Shown: positions 52,711 to 64,000 of the stretch, one piece after another
Numbering within the stretch: position 1 is the first letter of the stretch
How the letters are laid out: each line of letters starts with the position of its first letter
Assembly (NCBI RefSeq): GCF_014042345.1
Contig: NZ_JACEZT010000017.1
Span: 62,001-126,000 of the forward strand
Direction: 5' to 3'
Source: Rugamonas brunnea
GTDB lineage: Bacteria > Pseudomonadota > Gammaproteobacteria > Burkholderiales > Burkholderiaceae_D
DNA: 64,000 nucleotides
Translations under genes and position numbers: made by a program
Notes under the pieces: model-generated
Seen by the model: only the letters and a program-made list of their open reading frames with translations
The model's database searches: none
What the model was told of the DNA's origin: nothing

Positions 52711-52789
52711 AAAACCGGGGTCAGGTCATGCGATGAGGCAATCAAGCAGCTTGCTTGATTGCCTCATCGCATGACCTGACCCCGGTTTT
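52711..52789 (+). repeat. Perfect 38-bp inverted repeat (copy B), probable terminator of msbA
   Basis: Bases 52711-52748 and 52752-52789 are exact reverse complements with a three-base loop (GCT). The outer part AACCGGGGTCAGGTCAT is identical to copy A at 7931-7947; the inner part differs. It begins 14 bases after the msbA stop and is followed by a T-run (52786-52793), so it can act as an intrinsic terminator. The length and perfection suggest recent formation or transposition. Confidence 0.85.
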
Positions 52790-52798
52790 TTTTGCGTT

Positions 52799-53710
52799 TC
52801 AGGCGGCGTCGTGAAAGATCAGTCCCAGCGTGTGGCGCAAGCCTGAGCGCAGCCGGCTCACGCCATGCCGCATCCCTGCCCGGTACACGCCGCGCGCGCC
52901 CTGGGCCGGACGCTCGGCCACGGGGAAGATCACCATGTCGCCGCGCTTCAGCGGCACCACTTCCACCCGCGATTGCTGGCGCGGCCGCTGTTCCGTCAGC
53001 ACGAACTCGCCACCGTCGAAATCCACACCCGGTTGCGACAGCAACACGGCCGCCTGCAGCGGGAACACCTGCTCGCCGTACAAATCCTGGTGCAGGCAGT
53101 TGTAGTCGCCGGGACGGTAACGCAGCAACAGCGGCGTGGGCCGCTGCTGGCCGGCCGCGTGGCAGCGCGCCAGGAATTCCGCGTGGTCAGCCGGGAAGCG
53201 CGTCTCCACGCCCAGCAGGCCATGCCAGCGGTTGGCGATGGCGGCCAGCGGCCCATACAGGGCCTGCCGCAGCGCCGCCACCGTGGACGGCAACGGATAG
53301 CGGAAGTACTGGTACTCGCCACTGCCAAAGCCATGCTGCGCCATCACGATGCGGCTGCGGAACAACTCGCCCTGCTCGTACTGGGCCGCCATGGCCGCGC
53401 ATTCCTCGGCCGTCAACATGCCGGGCACAATGGCGTAGCCGTTCATGTCCAGTTCCTCGCCGATGGCTTGCCAGTCCAGCCCCGCCACGTGGGTGGCGAT
53501 GCCGACGGCCGCGCCAATCGCGCGCCGCGCGGCGGCCTGGCGCGCCGTCTGTTCAGCGGCAAGCGCCTGCGCGGCACCATCCGCATCGAGCGCACCCGCC
53601 GCACCGCCTGTACTGGCCAAGCCGGCCGGCGCGACCGCCAGCCCCGGCGCAGTCTTGCGCGGCTGGCGCGGCGGCAGGCCGGCGCCGAAATCAAGTTCAC
53701 CGTTCTTCAC
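52799..53710 (-). CDS. 2OG-Fe(II) oxygenase in operon with ada
   Basis: The 303-residue protein ends in a dioxygenase beta-helix. Iron ligands are H207 and D209 in CLHQDLYG and H282 in GMRHGVSRL; R288 is the likely 2-oxoglutarate-binding arginine. The N-terminal 70 residues are Ala-rich and disordered-looking. The start is GTG at 53710 with AGGAGG nine bases upstream, overlapping the 3' end of ada by 14 bases. A shared operon with Ada suggests a role in the alkylation response, like AlkB, though it is longer and different in sequence. The substrate is inferred from context only. Confidence 0.8.
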   Translation of the reverse strand: MKNGELDFGAGLPPRQPRKTAPGLAVAPAGLASTGGAAGALDADGAAQALAAEQTARQAAARRAIGAAVGIATHVAGLDWQAIGEELDMNGYAIVPGMLTAEECAAMAAQYEQGELFRSRIVMAQHGFGSGEYQYFRYPLPSTVAALRQALYGPLAAIANRWHGLLGVETRFPADHAEFLARCHAAGQQRPTPLLLRYRPGDYNCLHQDLYGEQVFPLQAAVLLSQPGVDFDGGEFVLTEQRPRQQSRVEVVPLKRGDMVIFPVAERPAQGARGVYRAGMRHGVSRLRSGLRHTLGLIFHDAA

Positions 53711-54797
53711 TGAGCGCCTCCTCCTGTTCCATCTCCCCGCATTGCGCGCCCTCCCGCTCCAGCAGGGCCGCCTTGCGCTCCACGCCCCAGCGGTAGCCGG
53801 ACAGCGCGCCATCATTGCGCACCACGCGGTGGCAAGGCACGGCCACGGCCAGCGCATTGGCCGCGCACGCGCCAGCCACAGCGCGCGCCCCGTTCGGCAA
53901 GCCCACCCGTTCGGCCAGCTCCGTGTAGCTGACGGTGCTGCCAGCGGGGATCGCGCGCAGCGCCTGCCACACGCGCTGCTGGAACGCGGTGCCGCGCACG
54001 TCCAGCGGCAAGTCCAGGCCGATGCCGGGCGCCTCCACCAGCGCCACCACGCGCGCCACCACCTGCTCGTATTCGGGCTCGGCGCCCAGCAGCTCGGCCT
54101 TGGGGAAGCGGTCCTGCAGGTCGCGCGCCAGCGCGTCCGGGTCGTCGCCCATCAGGATGGCGCAGATGCCGCGTTCCGTGCTGGCCACCAGGATCGCCCC
54201 CAGCGAACAGGCCCCGATCGCGAAACGGATCGCGGCCCCGCTGCCGCCGGCCCGGAACGCGCGCGGCGTCATGCCCAGCACGGCGGGCGACTGGGCGTAG
54301 AAACGGCCACTGGAATTGAAACCGGCCGCGTAGATGGCCTGCGTCACGGACGGCGCGGCGGCCAGCCCGTCCTGCAAGCGGCGCGCCCGTTCGGCCGCCG
54401 CGTAAGCCTTGGGCGTGACGCCCGTGTGGGCCTTGAACAGCCGGTGGAAGTGGAACCGGCTCACGCCCACGGCGGCGGCCAGCGTATCGAGGTCGGGCTC
54501 GGAATCGGCCGCCGCGATCAGGCGGCAGGCCCGGGCCACCATGGCGCGCTGGCGCTCGGCCAGCGGCGGCTGGTCCGGCTTGCAGCGCAAGCAGGGCCGG
54601 AAGCCGGCCAGTTCGGCCGCCTCGCGGCTGTCGTGGAAGGCAACGTTGCGGCGTAGGGCCGGGCGCGCGCCGCACGAGGGGCGACAATACACGCCCGTGC
54701 TGCGCACCGAATAATAGAACACGCCATCGGCGTTGGCGTCGCGCTGTTGTACTGCCTCCCAGCGTTGTGCGTCGCTGGCGTAAGGGGTCTGGCTCAT
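53697..54797 (-). CDS. ada: Bifunctional DNA alkylation repair protein / activator Ada
   Basis: The 366-residue protein has all parts of Ada. The N-terminal zinc domain has ligands C38, C42, C69 and C72 (GVYCRPSC and FRPCLRC); C38 accepts methyl groups from phosphotriesters and switches on activation. An AraC-type helix-turn-helix follows (about 95-180), then O6-methylguanine methyltransferase with C322 in VAVPCHRVV. It controls its own transcription and that of the overlapping 2OG-Fe(II) oxygenase gene. It is divergent to hutC across 163 bases. Confidence 0.94.
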   Translation of the reverse strand: MSQTPYASDAQRWEAVQQRDANADGVFYYSVRSTGVYCRPSCGARPALRRNVAFHDSREAAELAGFRPCLRCKPDQPPLAERQRAMVARACRLIAAADSEPDLDTLAAAVGVSRFHFHRLFKAHTGVTPKAYAAAERARRLQDGLAAAPSVTQAIYAAGFNSSGRFYAQSPAVLGMTPRAFRAGGSGAAIRFAIGACSLGAILVASTERGICAILMGDDPDALARDLQDRFPKAELLGAEPEYEQVVARVVALVEAPGIGLDLPLDVRGTAFQQRVWQALRAIPAGSTVSYTELAERVGLPNGARAVAGACAANALAVAVPCHRVVRNDGALSGYRWGVERKAALLEREGAQCGEMEQEEALSEER

Positions 54798-54960
54798 GGC
54801 CTGCTCCGTTGGATGATGTTGGATGATGCCATGTTAGGCGCCGCCGCGCAGCCCCGCACTCCGGCGCTTGCTTTTGAATCGCGATCTGTCCCTCCTGCAT
54901 GTCCAAATGCTAAAATGACGAACGAGCCGTCCACCCCAGGCCGGCCTACGGAGAAGCCGT

Positions 54961-55680
54961 TTGGACCAGTCAGCCCCGCAAGAAAACACCCCGATTTTCC
55001 AGCGCATCAAGGATTACCTGCTGGCCCAGATCGCCGCCGGCACATGGAAGGAAGGCGACGTGATCCCGTCCGAGCAGGCGCTCACGCGCCAGTTCGGCGT
55101 CTCGCGCATGACCGTCAACCGCGCCGTGCGCGAACTGACGGCCGAACAGGTGCTCACCCGCCGCCAGGGCGCCGGCACCTACGTGGCGCAGCAGAAGTAC
55201 CAGGCCACCCTGCTGGAGATCAAGAGCATCGCCGACGAAGTGCGCGCGCGCGGCCACGTGCACCGCTCCAACCTGCGCCTGCTGGAACGGGGCAAGGCCG
55301 GCGAGCTGCTGGCCAAGCAGTTCGACCTCCCGCCCGGCCACCCGCTGTTCCACTCCGTGATCGTGCACTTCGAGAACGGTGTGCCGATCCAGGTCGAGGA
55401 CCGCTGGGTCAATCCGCTGTGCGCGCCGGACTACATGGAGCAGGATTTCAGCCACCTCACCCCCAACGAATACCTGATGGCGGCCGCGCCACTGCAAGGG
55501 GCCACCTACAGCATCGAGGCGCTGGCGCCGCCGCGCGAGATCGCGGAAATGCTGGCCATCGACACCCGCCAGCCCTGCCTGGTGCTGAAACGGCAAACCC
55601 ACTCGGCCGGCATGGTGGCGTCGCTGGCGACCATGTGGCATCCGGGCCACCGCTACCAGTTCGCCGGCAGCTTCGCGTAA
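54961..55680 (+). CDS. hutC: Histidine-utilisation repressor HutC (GntR/UTRA)
   Basis: The 239-residue protein has a GntR winged helix-turn-helix (about 12-80; PSEQALTRQFGVSRMTVNRAV) and a UTRA ligand domain (about 98-230; PIQVEDRWVNP, YSIEA, LVLKRQTHS), matching HutC. It represses hut genes and is released by urocanate. The start is TTG at 54961 with GGAG seven bases upstream. The operon it should control starts at 48804; the two are separated by six unrelated genes. The palindrome before hutU fits its known site type. Confidence 0.88.
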   Translation: MDQSAPQENTPIFQRIKDYLLAQIAAGTWKEGDVIPSEQALTRQFGVSRMTVNRAVRELTAEQVLTRRQGAGTYVAQQKYQATLLEIKSIADEVRARGHVHRSNLRLLERGKAGELLAKQFDLPPGHPLFHSVIVHFENGVPIQVEDRWVNPLCAPDYMEQDFSHLTPNEYLMAAAPLQGATYSIEALAPPREIAEMLAIDTRQPCLVLKRQTHSAGMVASLATMWHPGHRYQFAGSFA

Positions 55681-55681
55681 T

Positions 55682-55729
55682 AAAATTTCACAAATGGCCG
55701 CGATATGAAATTTTCTTTCATCGCGGCCA
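55682..55729 (+). other. Overlapping alternative hairpins after hutC
   Basis: Hairpin 1 pairs TGGCCGCGA (55695-55703) with TCGCGGCCA (55721-55729) and TGAAA (55706-55710) with TTTCA (55716-55720). Hairpin 2 pairs AAAATTTCA (55682-55690) with TGAAATTTT (55706-55714). They compete for 55706-55710. On the minus strand hairpin 1 is followed by a T-rich run. It may be a bidirectional terminator or a switch. Confidence 0.45.
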
Positions 55730-55952
55730 GCCCCGCCGCCGCCCGCCAAACAGGCCATCGCGCCTAGCACTTTTTCGCCCACACATTCTCACCATTTGTC
55801 ACCAGAACGCCTGTCACAACGGGCGAATTTGCGCCAAAGCACAGTGCGCTGGCATGGGCGTTCCGTATCGCAAAAGTTAACACTGCGGGCAAATTTTCGA
55901 TGCTATAGTTGACCGGAATAAAAGCCGGCGCCGGCGCGCGCCCGCTTGCCGC

Positions 55953-60611
<4,659 letters not shown>

Positions 60612-60613
60612 CC

Positions 60614-61078
60614 ATGACCCCGTCCCTGCCCCCGTCCACCCCGACCGCCGCGCCACGCGCGCTGCGGGTGCTGCTGCTGGACGACGACGAATTCACGCTG
60701 GACCTGCTGGCCGACATGGTGGCCAGCCTGGGCCCGCACGCGGTACGCCGCGAAACGAGCAGCCTGCGCGCGCTGGAACTGCTGCGCGCCGACGCCCCGG
60801 ACCTGCTGATCTGCGACCTGGGCCTGCCGGAGCTGGATGGCATCGAACTGCTGCGGGTGGTGGCCGAACATGGTTACGACGGCGCCGTGGTGCTGCTGTC
60901 CGGGCTCGACGTGGGCGTGCTGCAGGCGGCCGAGCGGCTGGCCCAGGCCCACGGCCTGGCCTTGCTGGGCGCCTGCGCCAAGCCACTGGCGCGCGAGCGG
61001 CTGGCCGGCTTGCTGGCGCAGGCGGCGGCCCGGCCCCGGCGTGCCGGCGCCGGCAGCGGACCGGGGCGGGCGCCATGA
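60614..61078 (+). CDS. Stand-alone response-regulator receiver
   Basis: The 154-residue protein is a single receiver: acidic pocket DDDE, phospho-acceptor D68 in LLICDLGLPELDG, and a lysine in GACAKPL. The stretch VVLLSGLDVGVLQAAERLAQ resembles receivers of RocR/VieA-type EAL regulators, but no EAL or DNA-binding domain follows. The tail is Ala/Arg/Gly-rich. It starts two bases after the hybrid kinase stop and should take phosphate from its Hpt domain. Confidence 0.85.
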   Translation: MTPSLPPSTPTAAPRALRVLLLDDDEFTLDLLADMVASLGPHAVRRETSSLRALELLRADAPDLLICDLGLPELDGIELLRVVAEHGYDGAVVLLSGLDVGVLQAAERLAQAHGLALLGACAKPLARERLAGLLAQAAARPRRAGAGSGPGRAP

Positions 61079-61488
61079 ACGCCGTGCCGCACCAGGCCAC
61101 CGTCGCCAGCGCGCCGTGCGTGCTGGTGGTGGACGACGACGCGTTCCAGCGCGCCATGCTGGCCGACATGCTGGAAGAGCTGGGCGTGGCCACCGTGTTG
61201 CAAGCCGGCGACGGCGCGGCCGGCGCGGCCGCGCTCGACGGCCCGGCGCCGCAGCCGGCCGTGGTGGTGGCCGACCTGTGCATGCCGGGCCAGGATGGCT
61301 TCCAGCTGCTCGAAGCGCTGGCCGCGCGCCGCTACGGCGGCGGCCTGATCCTGCTGTCGGGGCAGCAGGAATCGGTGTTGCAGGCGGCCAGCGCGCTGGC
61401 CCGCTTCCACCAGTTGCATTTGCTGGGCGCGCTGGCCAAACCGCTGCGGCTGGAGGCGCTGCGCACGGCCCTGGACCAGCTGGCTTGA
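61075..61488 (+). CDS. Second stand-alone receiver
   Basis: The 137-residue protein is another single receiver with DDD at 20-22, D67 in VVVADLCMPGQDG and lysine in GALAKPL. It is similar to its upstream neighbour in the C-terminal half (ILLSGQQESVLQAASALA against VLLSGLDVGVLQAAERLA), implying tandem duplication. Its ATG overlaps the neighbour's stop (ATGA). With no output domain it may act by protein contact or as a phosphate sink. Confidence 0.83.
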   Translation: MNAVPHQATVASAPCVLVVDDDAFQRAMLADMLEELGVATVLQAGDGAAGAAALDGPAPQPAVVVADLCMPGQDGFQLLEALAARRYGGGLILLSGQQESVLQAASALARFHQLHLLGALAKPLRLEALRTALDQLA

Positions 61489-61710
61489 CAGGTCATTCAA
61501 CTATTTCAGGCAATCCGCCCCCTTTCCTGAAAAATGGGTTATTATTTCAGCCATCCCCGCCTGCCGACCTTTCTTGCCACCCCTTCCGCAGATTGAATTC
61601 CAGCAGACCGCCACCACGTGCCCCCTGTAGTCCCGGCAGCGTCGATGGTCAGGAAAGGCTGAGCCATAGGCGACCACTAATCCCAATTTGACCCTCTGAC
61701 TGAGGAAAAC

Positions 61711-62037
61711 ATGAGCGAAAATATCAAACACATCAGCGATGCCTCCTTCGACACCGACGTACTGAAATCGGACCGCCCCGTGCTGGTCGACTTCTGGGCT
61801 GAATGGTGCGGTCCTTGCAAGAGCATCGCCCCGATCCTGGAAGAAGTGGCCAAGGAATATGACGGCAAGCTGGTGATCGCCAAGATGGACGTGGACGCCA
61901 ACCAGGCCGTGCCGGCCAAGTTCGGCATCCGCGGCATCCCCACCCTGATCCTGTTCAAGAACGGCGTGGCGGCAGCCCAGAAAGTGGGCGCCATGGCAAA
62001 AGGCCAACTGACCTCTTTCATCGACAGCAATATCTAA
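61711..62037 (+). CDS. trxA: Thioredoxin 1
   Basis: The 108-residue protein is a classical thioredoxin with active site W-C33-G-P-C36-K, and conserved cis-proline region IRGIPTLILFKNG. It reduces cytosolic disulfides using NADPH through thioredoxin reductase. GAGGAAA precedes the ATG. The trxA-rho order is common in proteobacteria. Its 222-base upstream region separates it from the receiver genes and probably holds its promoter (TTATTA near 61550). Confidence 0.97.
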   Translation: MSENIKHISDASFDTDVLKSDRPVLVDFWAEWCGPCKSIAPILEEVAKEYDGKLVIAKMDVDANQAVPAKFGIRGIPTLILFKNGVAAAQKVGAMAKGQLTSFIDSNI

Positions 62038-62175
62038 GTATCATGCCCACCGGCGGCGCCGCGTTCGCGACGCCGCCGCGACTGGCAGGACGCCCGATGG
62101 CGGCGCCCATGTGATTAACCCCACGCAATCCCCTCCCCCACCCTTTACTTTCCCGTCACGGGACACTCAACACTT

Positions 62176-63438
62176 ATGCATCTATCTGAATTGAAGGCCT
62201 TACACGTCTCGGCTTTGCTGGAGATGGCGATCGGCCTGGATATCGACAACGCGGCCCGGCTGCGCAAACAGGAACTGATGTTCGCGATCCTGAAAAAGCG
62301 CGCCAAGTCCGGCGAACAGATCTTCGGCGACGGCGCGCTGGAAGTGCTGCCCGACGGCTTCGGCTTCCTGCGCTCGCCCGACGCCAGCTACATGGCCTCG
62401 ACCGACGATATCTACATCTCCCCGTCGCAGATCCGCCGTTTCAATCTGCACACGGGCGATTCGATCGAAGGCGAAGTGCGCACGCCCAAGGATGGCGAAC
62501 GTTATTTCGCGCTGGTCAAGGTAGACAAGGTGAACGGCGAATCGCCGGAAGCGTCGAAACACCGCATATTGTTTGAGAACCTGACGCCGCTGCACCCGAA
62601 CGAGCCGCTGCGCCTGGAACGGGAAATGAACGGCCAGGAAAACATCACCGGCCGCATCGTCGACCTGATCTCGCCGATCGGCAAGGGCCAGCGCGGCCTG
62701 CTGGTGGCCTCGCCGAAATCGGGTAAATCCGTGATGCTGCAGCACATTGCGCACGCCATCACGGCCAACCACCCGGACGTGACGCTGATCGTGCTGCTGA
62801 TCGATGAACGCCCCGAGGAAGTGACGGAGATGCAACGCTCGGTGCGCGGCGAAGTGGTCGCCTCCACCTTCGACGAACCGGCCACGCGCCACGTACAGGT
62901 GGCCGAAATGGTGCTGGAAAAAGCCAAGCGCCTGGTGGAAATGAAGAAGGACGTGGTGATCCTGCTGGACTCGATCACCCGCCTGGCGCGCGCCTACAAC
63001 ACCGTGATCCCGGCCTCGGGCAAAGTGCTGACCGGCGGTGTGGACGCCAACGCCCTGCAGCGCCCCAAGCGCTTCTTCGGCGCGGCCCGCAACATCGAGG
63101 AAGGCGGCTCGCTGACCATCATCGCCACCGCCCTGATCGAAACCGGTTCGCGCATGGATGACGTGATCTACGAGGAATTCAAGGGCACCGGCAACATGGA
63201 GGTGCACCTGGAGCGCCGCCTGGCCGAGAAACGCGTGTACCCGGCCATCAACCTGAACAAGTCCGGCACCCGCCGCGAGGAACTGCTGATCAAGCCGGAC
63301 CAGCTGCAGAAGATCTGGATCCTGCGCAAGCTGCTGTACTCGATGGACGAGATCGAAGCGATGGAGTTCATCCTCGACAAGATGAAGGCGACCAAGACCA
63401 ACGCCGAATTCTTCGACATGATGCGAAGGGGCGGCTAA
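62176..63438 (+). CDS. rho: Transcription termination factor Rho
   Basis: The 420-residue hexameric RNA helicase ends transcription at Rho-dependent sites. Visible parts are the N-terminal MHLSELKALHVSALLEMA, RNA-binding GFGFLRSPDASYMAS, Walker A SPKSGKSV, VLLIDERPEEVTEMQRSVRG and the Q/R loop regions SGKVLTGGVDANALQRPKRFF. Length is standard. It follows trxA by 138 bases, a leader long enough for the usual autogenous attenuation. An intrinsic terminator follows. Confidence 0.98.
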   Translation: MHLSELKALHVSALLEMAIGLDIDNAARLRKQELMFAILKKRAKSGEQIFGDGALEVLPDGFGFLRSPDASYMASTDDIYISPSQIRRFNLHTGDSIEGEVRTPKDGERYFALVKVDKVNGESPEASKHRILFENLTPLHPNEPLRLEREMNGQENITGRIVDLISPIGKGQRGLLVASPKSGKSVMLQHIAHAITANHPDVTLIVLLIDERPEEVTEMQRSVRGEVVASTFDEPATRHVQVAEMVLEKAKRLVEMKKDVVILLDSITRLARAYNTVIPASGKVLTGGVDANALQRPKRFFGAARNIEEGGSLTIIATALIETGSRMDDVIYEEFKGTGNMEVHLERRLAEKRVYPAINLNKSGTRREELLIKPDQLQKIWILRKLLYSMDEIEAMEFILDKMKATKTNAEFFDMMRRGG

Positions 63439-63450
63439 GCCAGCCTGACC

Positions 63451-63479
63451 ATGGGAGGCCAAGCGCCTCCCATTTTTTT
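63451..63479 (+). terminator. Rho-independent terminator of rho
   Basis: Nine-base stem ATGGGAGGC (63451-63459) / GCCTCCCAT (63465-63473) with a five-base loop, then seven T. It begins 12 bases after the rho stop. Confidence 0.9.
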
Positions 63480-63485
63480 GCCCGC

Positions 63486-63514
63486 TTGCCCGCCCGCCAG
63501 AACAACTGTATAAT
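63486..63514 (+). promoter_or_regulatory. Sigma-70 promoter for rpmE2
   Basis: TTGCCC (63486-63491), 17-base spacer, perfect TATAAT (63509-63514). It lies just after the rho terminator; the leader to the rpmE2 start is about 100 bases. Confidence 0.75.
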
Positions 63515-63620
63515 CTTCGGTTGCATTAATTCAACCATTGGCAAGTGAGCGGCAATCGGGTCAAGAAGCAGGTGGACCGACGAAGTGCTGTTTGGCTACC
63601 TAACCATACCGAGGCAATAA

Positions 63621-63890
63621 ATGAAAGCTGACATCCATCCAGATTACCGCGAAGTTGTGTTCCACGACCTGTCGTGCGACTTCAAGTTCGTGACCCGTTC
63701 GACCATCCAGACCCGCGAAACGATCACCCACGAAGGTAAAGAATACCCTCTGGTCAAGATCGAGGTGTCGGCTGAATCGCACCCGTTCTACACCGGCAAG
63801 CACAAGATCGTCGACACCGCTGGCCGCGTCGAGAAATTCCGTCAGAAGTTCGGTTCCGTCGGTTCCAAAACTTCCGTCGCCGCCGGTTAA
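63621..63890 (+). CDS. rpmE2: 50S ribosomal protein L31 type B
   Basis: The 89-residue protein is L31 of the zinc-free (type B) form: it begins MKADIHPDYREVVFHD, has STIQTRETITHEGKEYPL and SHPFYTGKHKIVDTAGRVEKF, and lacks the paired cysteines of type A. It sits at the subunit interface of the ribosome. In many bacteria the type B gene is expressed under zinc shortage by Zur, but in others, as in Burkholderiales, it is the main copy. No Zur box was seen. It has its own promoter and terminator. Confidence 0.96.
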   Translation: MKADIHPDYREVVFHDLSCDFKFVTRSTIQTRETITHEGKEYPLVKIEVSAESHPFYTGKHKIVDTAGRVEKFRQKFGSVGSKTSVAAG

Positions 63891-63909
63891 TTCCGCCGCG
63901 ACCACAAGA

Positions 63910-63934
63910 AAGGCAGCTACGGCTGCCTTTTTTT
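63910..63934 (+). terminator. Rho-independent terminator of rpmE2
   Basis: Stem AAGGCAGC (63910-63917) / GCTGCCTT (63922-63929) with a TACG loop, followed by a T-run. It lies 20 bases after the rpmE2 stop. No gene is visible from here to the window end. Confidence 0.9.
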
Positions 63935-64000
63935 GTTTTGCGCGCCGTCGCCGATCCGGTTTTCCTGCATACTCCCGTCTACCTTTTATTTCGCACCGTC

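Noticed and set aside
55740..55952. Search for a TPP riboswitch before the NMT1-like kinase
   Set aside because: No CTGAGA or the conserved partner block was found, only a possible TATAGT at 55904 and two CGGGC-AATTT direct repeats.
62038..62175. GC-rich hairpin between trxA and rho as terminator
   Set aside because: The GGCGGCG/CGCCGCC stem has no T-run. It is more likely part of the rho leader.

Overview
The window is about 64 kb of GC-rich bacterial chromosome. Gene content and protein signatures point to a betaproteobacterium of the Oxalobacteraceae type (Massilia, Duganella or Janthinobacterium relatives). Indicators are a DUF2863 protein, a pmbA / darP (yjgA) divergent pair, a trxA-rho-rpmE2 block, BACON and single-Cache exported proteins, and large hybrid kinases. 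This is inferred from recognised families, not from a search. No rRNA, tRNA, prophage, insertion sequence or CRISPR array was seen. Genes are dense and no gap exceeds about 275 bases.

Layout. Positions 1-24 hold the start of a Tat-exported protein on the minus strand, followed by an M14 carboxypeptidase. From 1469 to 6028 runs an apparent iron-controlled operon: a strong promoter whose -10 is covered by a Fur-box-like site, then a di-haem MauG-type lipoprotein, a coiled-coil porin with an Ala-Ala-Pro linker, a covalently flavinylated FMN-binding protein, the flavin transferase ApbE, and a four-helix histidine-rich membrane protein. It looks like an extracytoplasmic electron-transfer module. 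From 6124 to 15621 lie a lipoprotein hydrolase, a secreted Cache protein, a Tat TRAP binding protein, pmbA, darP, mog, a carboxylesterase, an AhpD-like protein, a class III aminotransferase and a FAH-fold enzyme. From 15682 to 19276 a minus-strand cluster encodes a prolyl-hydroxylase-like dioxygenase, an MFS transporter and a KamA-type radical SAM enzyme. From 19531 to 28018 are a secreted Cache protein with a chemoreceptor, an HDOD protein, DUF2863, a transglutaminase/TPR lipoprotein and a BACON lipoprotein.

From 28044 to 36957 lie an esterase, a LytS/LytTR two-component pair, an AmpC-type beta-lactamase, a deoxyinosine glycosylase, an alpha/beta hydrolase that appears to have cut off an ABM-domain gene, a LysR regulator, small hypothetical proteins, a DMT transporter and a GNAT acetyltransferase. 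An SBP-permease fusion for osmoprotectants and a large zinc metalloprotease follow. From 41504 to 48804 is a complete histidine-utilisation operon, hutUHGFDI, using the HutF/HutG route. It has a palindromic operator upstream of hutU, and its probable repressor hutC lies 6 kb away. Between them sit a PstS-like mini-binding protein with a beta-barrel, msbA, and ada with a 2OG-Fe(II) oxygenase. From 55953 onward come a 1552-residue hybrid kinase with an NMT1/THI5-like sensor and two stand-alone receivers, then trxA, rho and rpmE2.

Non-coding highlights are: two palindromes with identical 17-base outer arms (7931-7989 and 52711-52789, the latter a perfect 38-bp inverted repeat), each just after a stop codon and followed by a T-rich run, so probably mobile repeats also serving as terminators; a helically phased array of CTTAC-like half-sites upstream of a 58-aa gene (36645-36700); and an 18-bp perfect palindrome inside a promoter (25391-25408).
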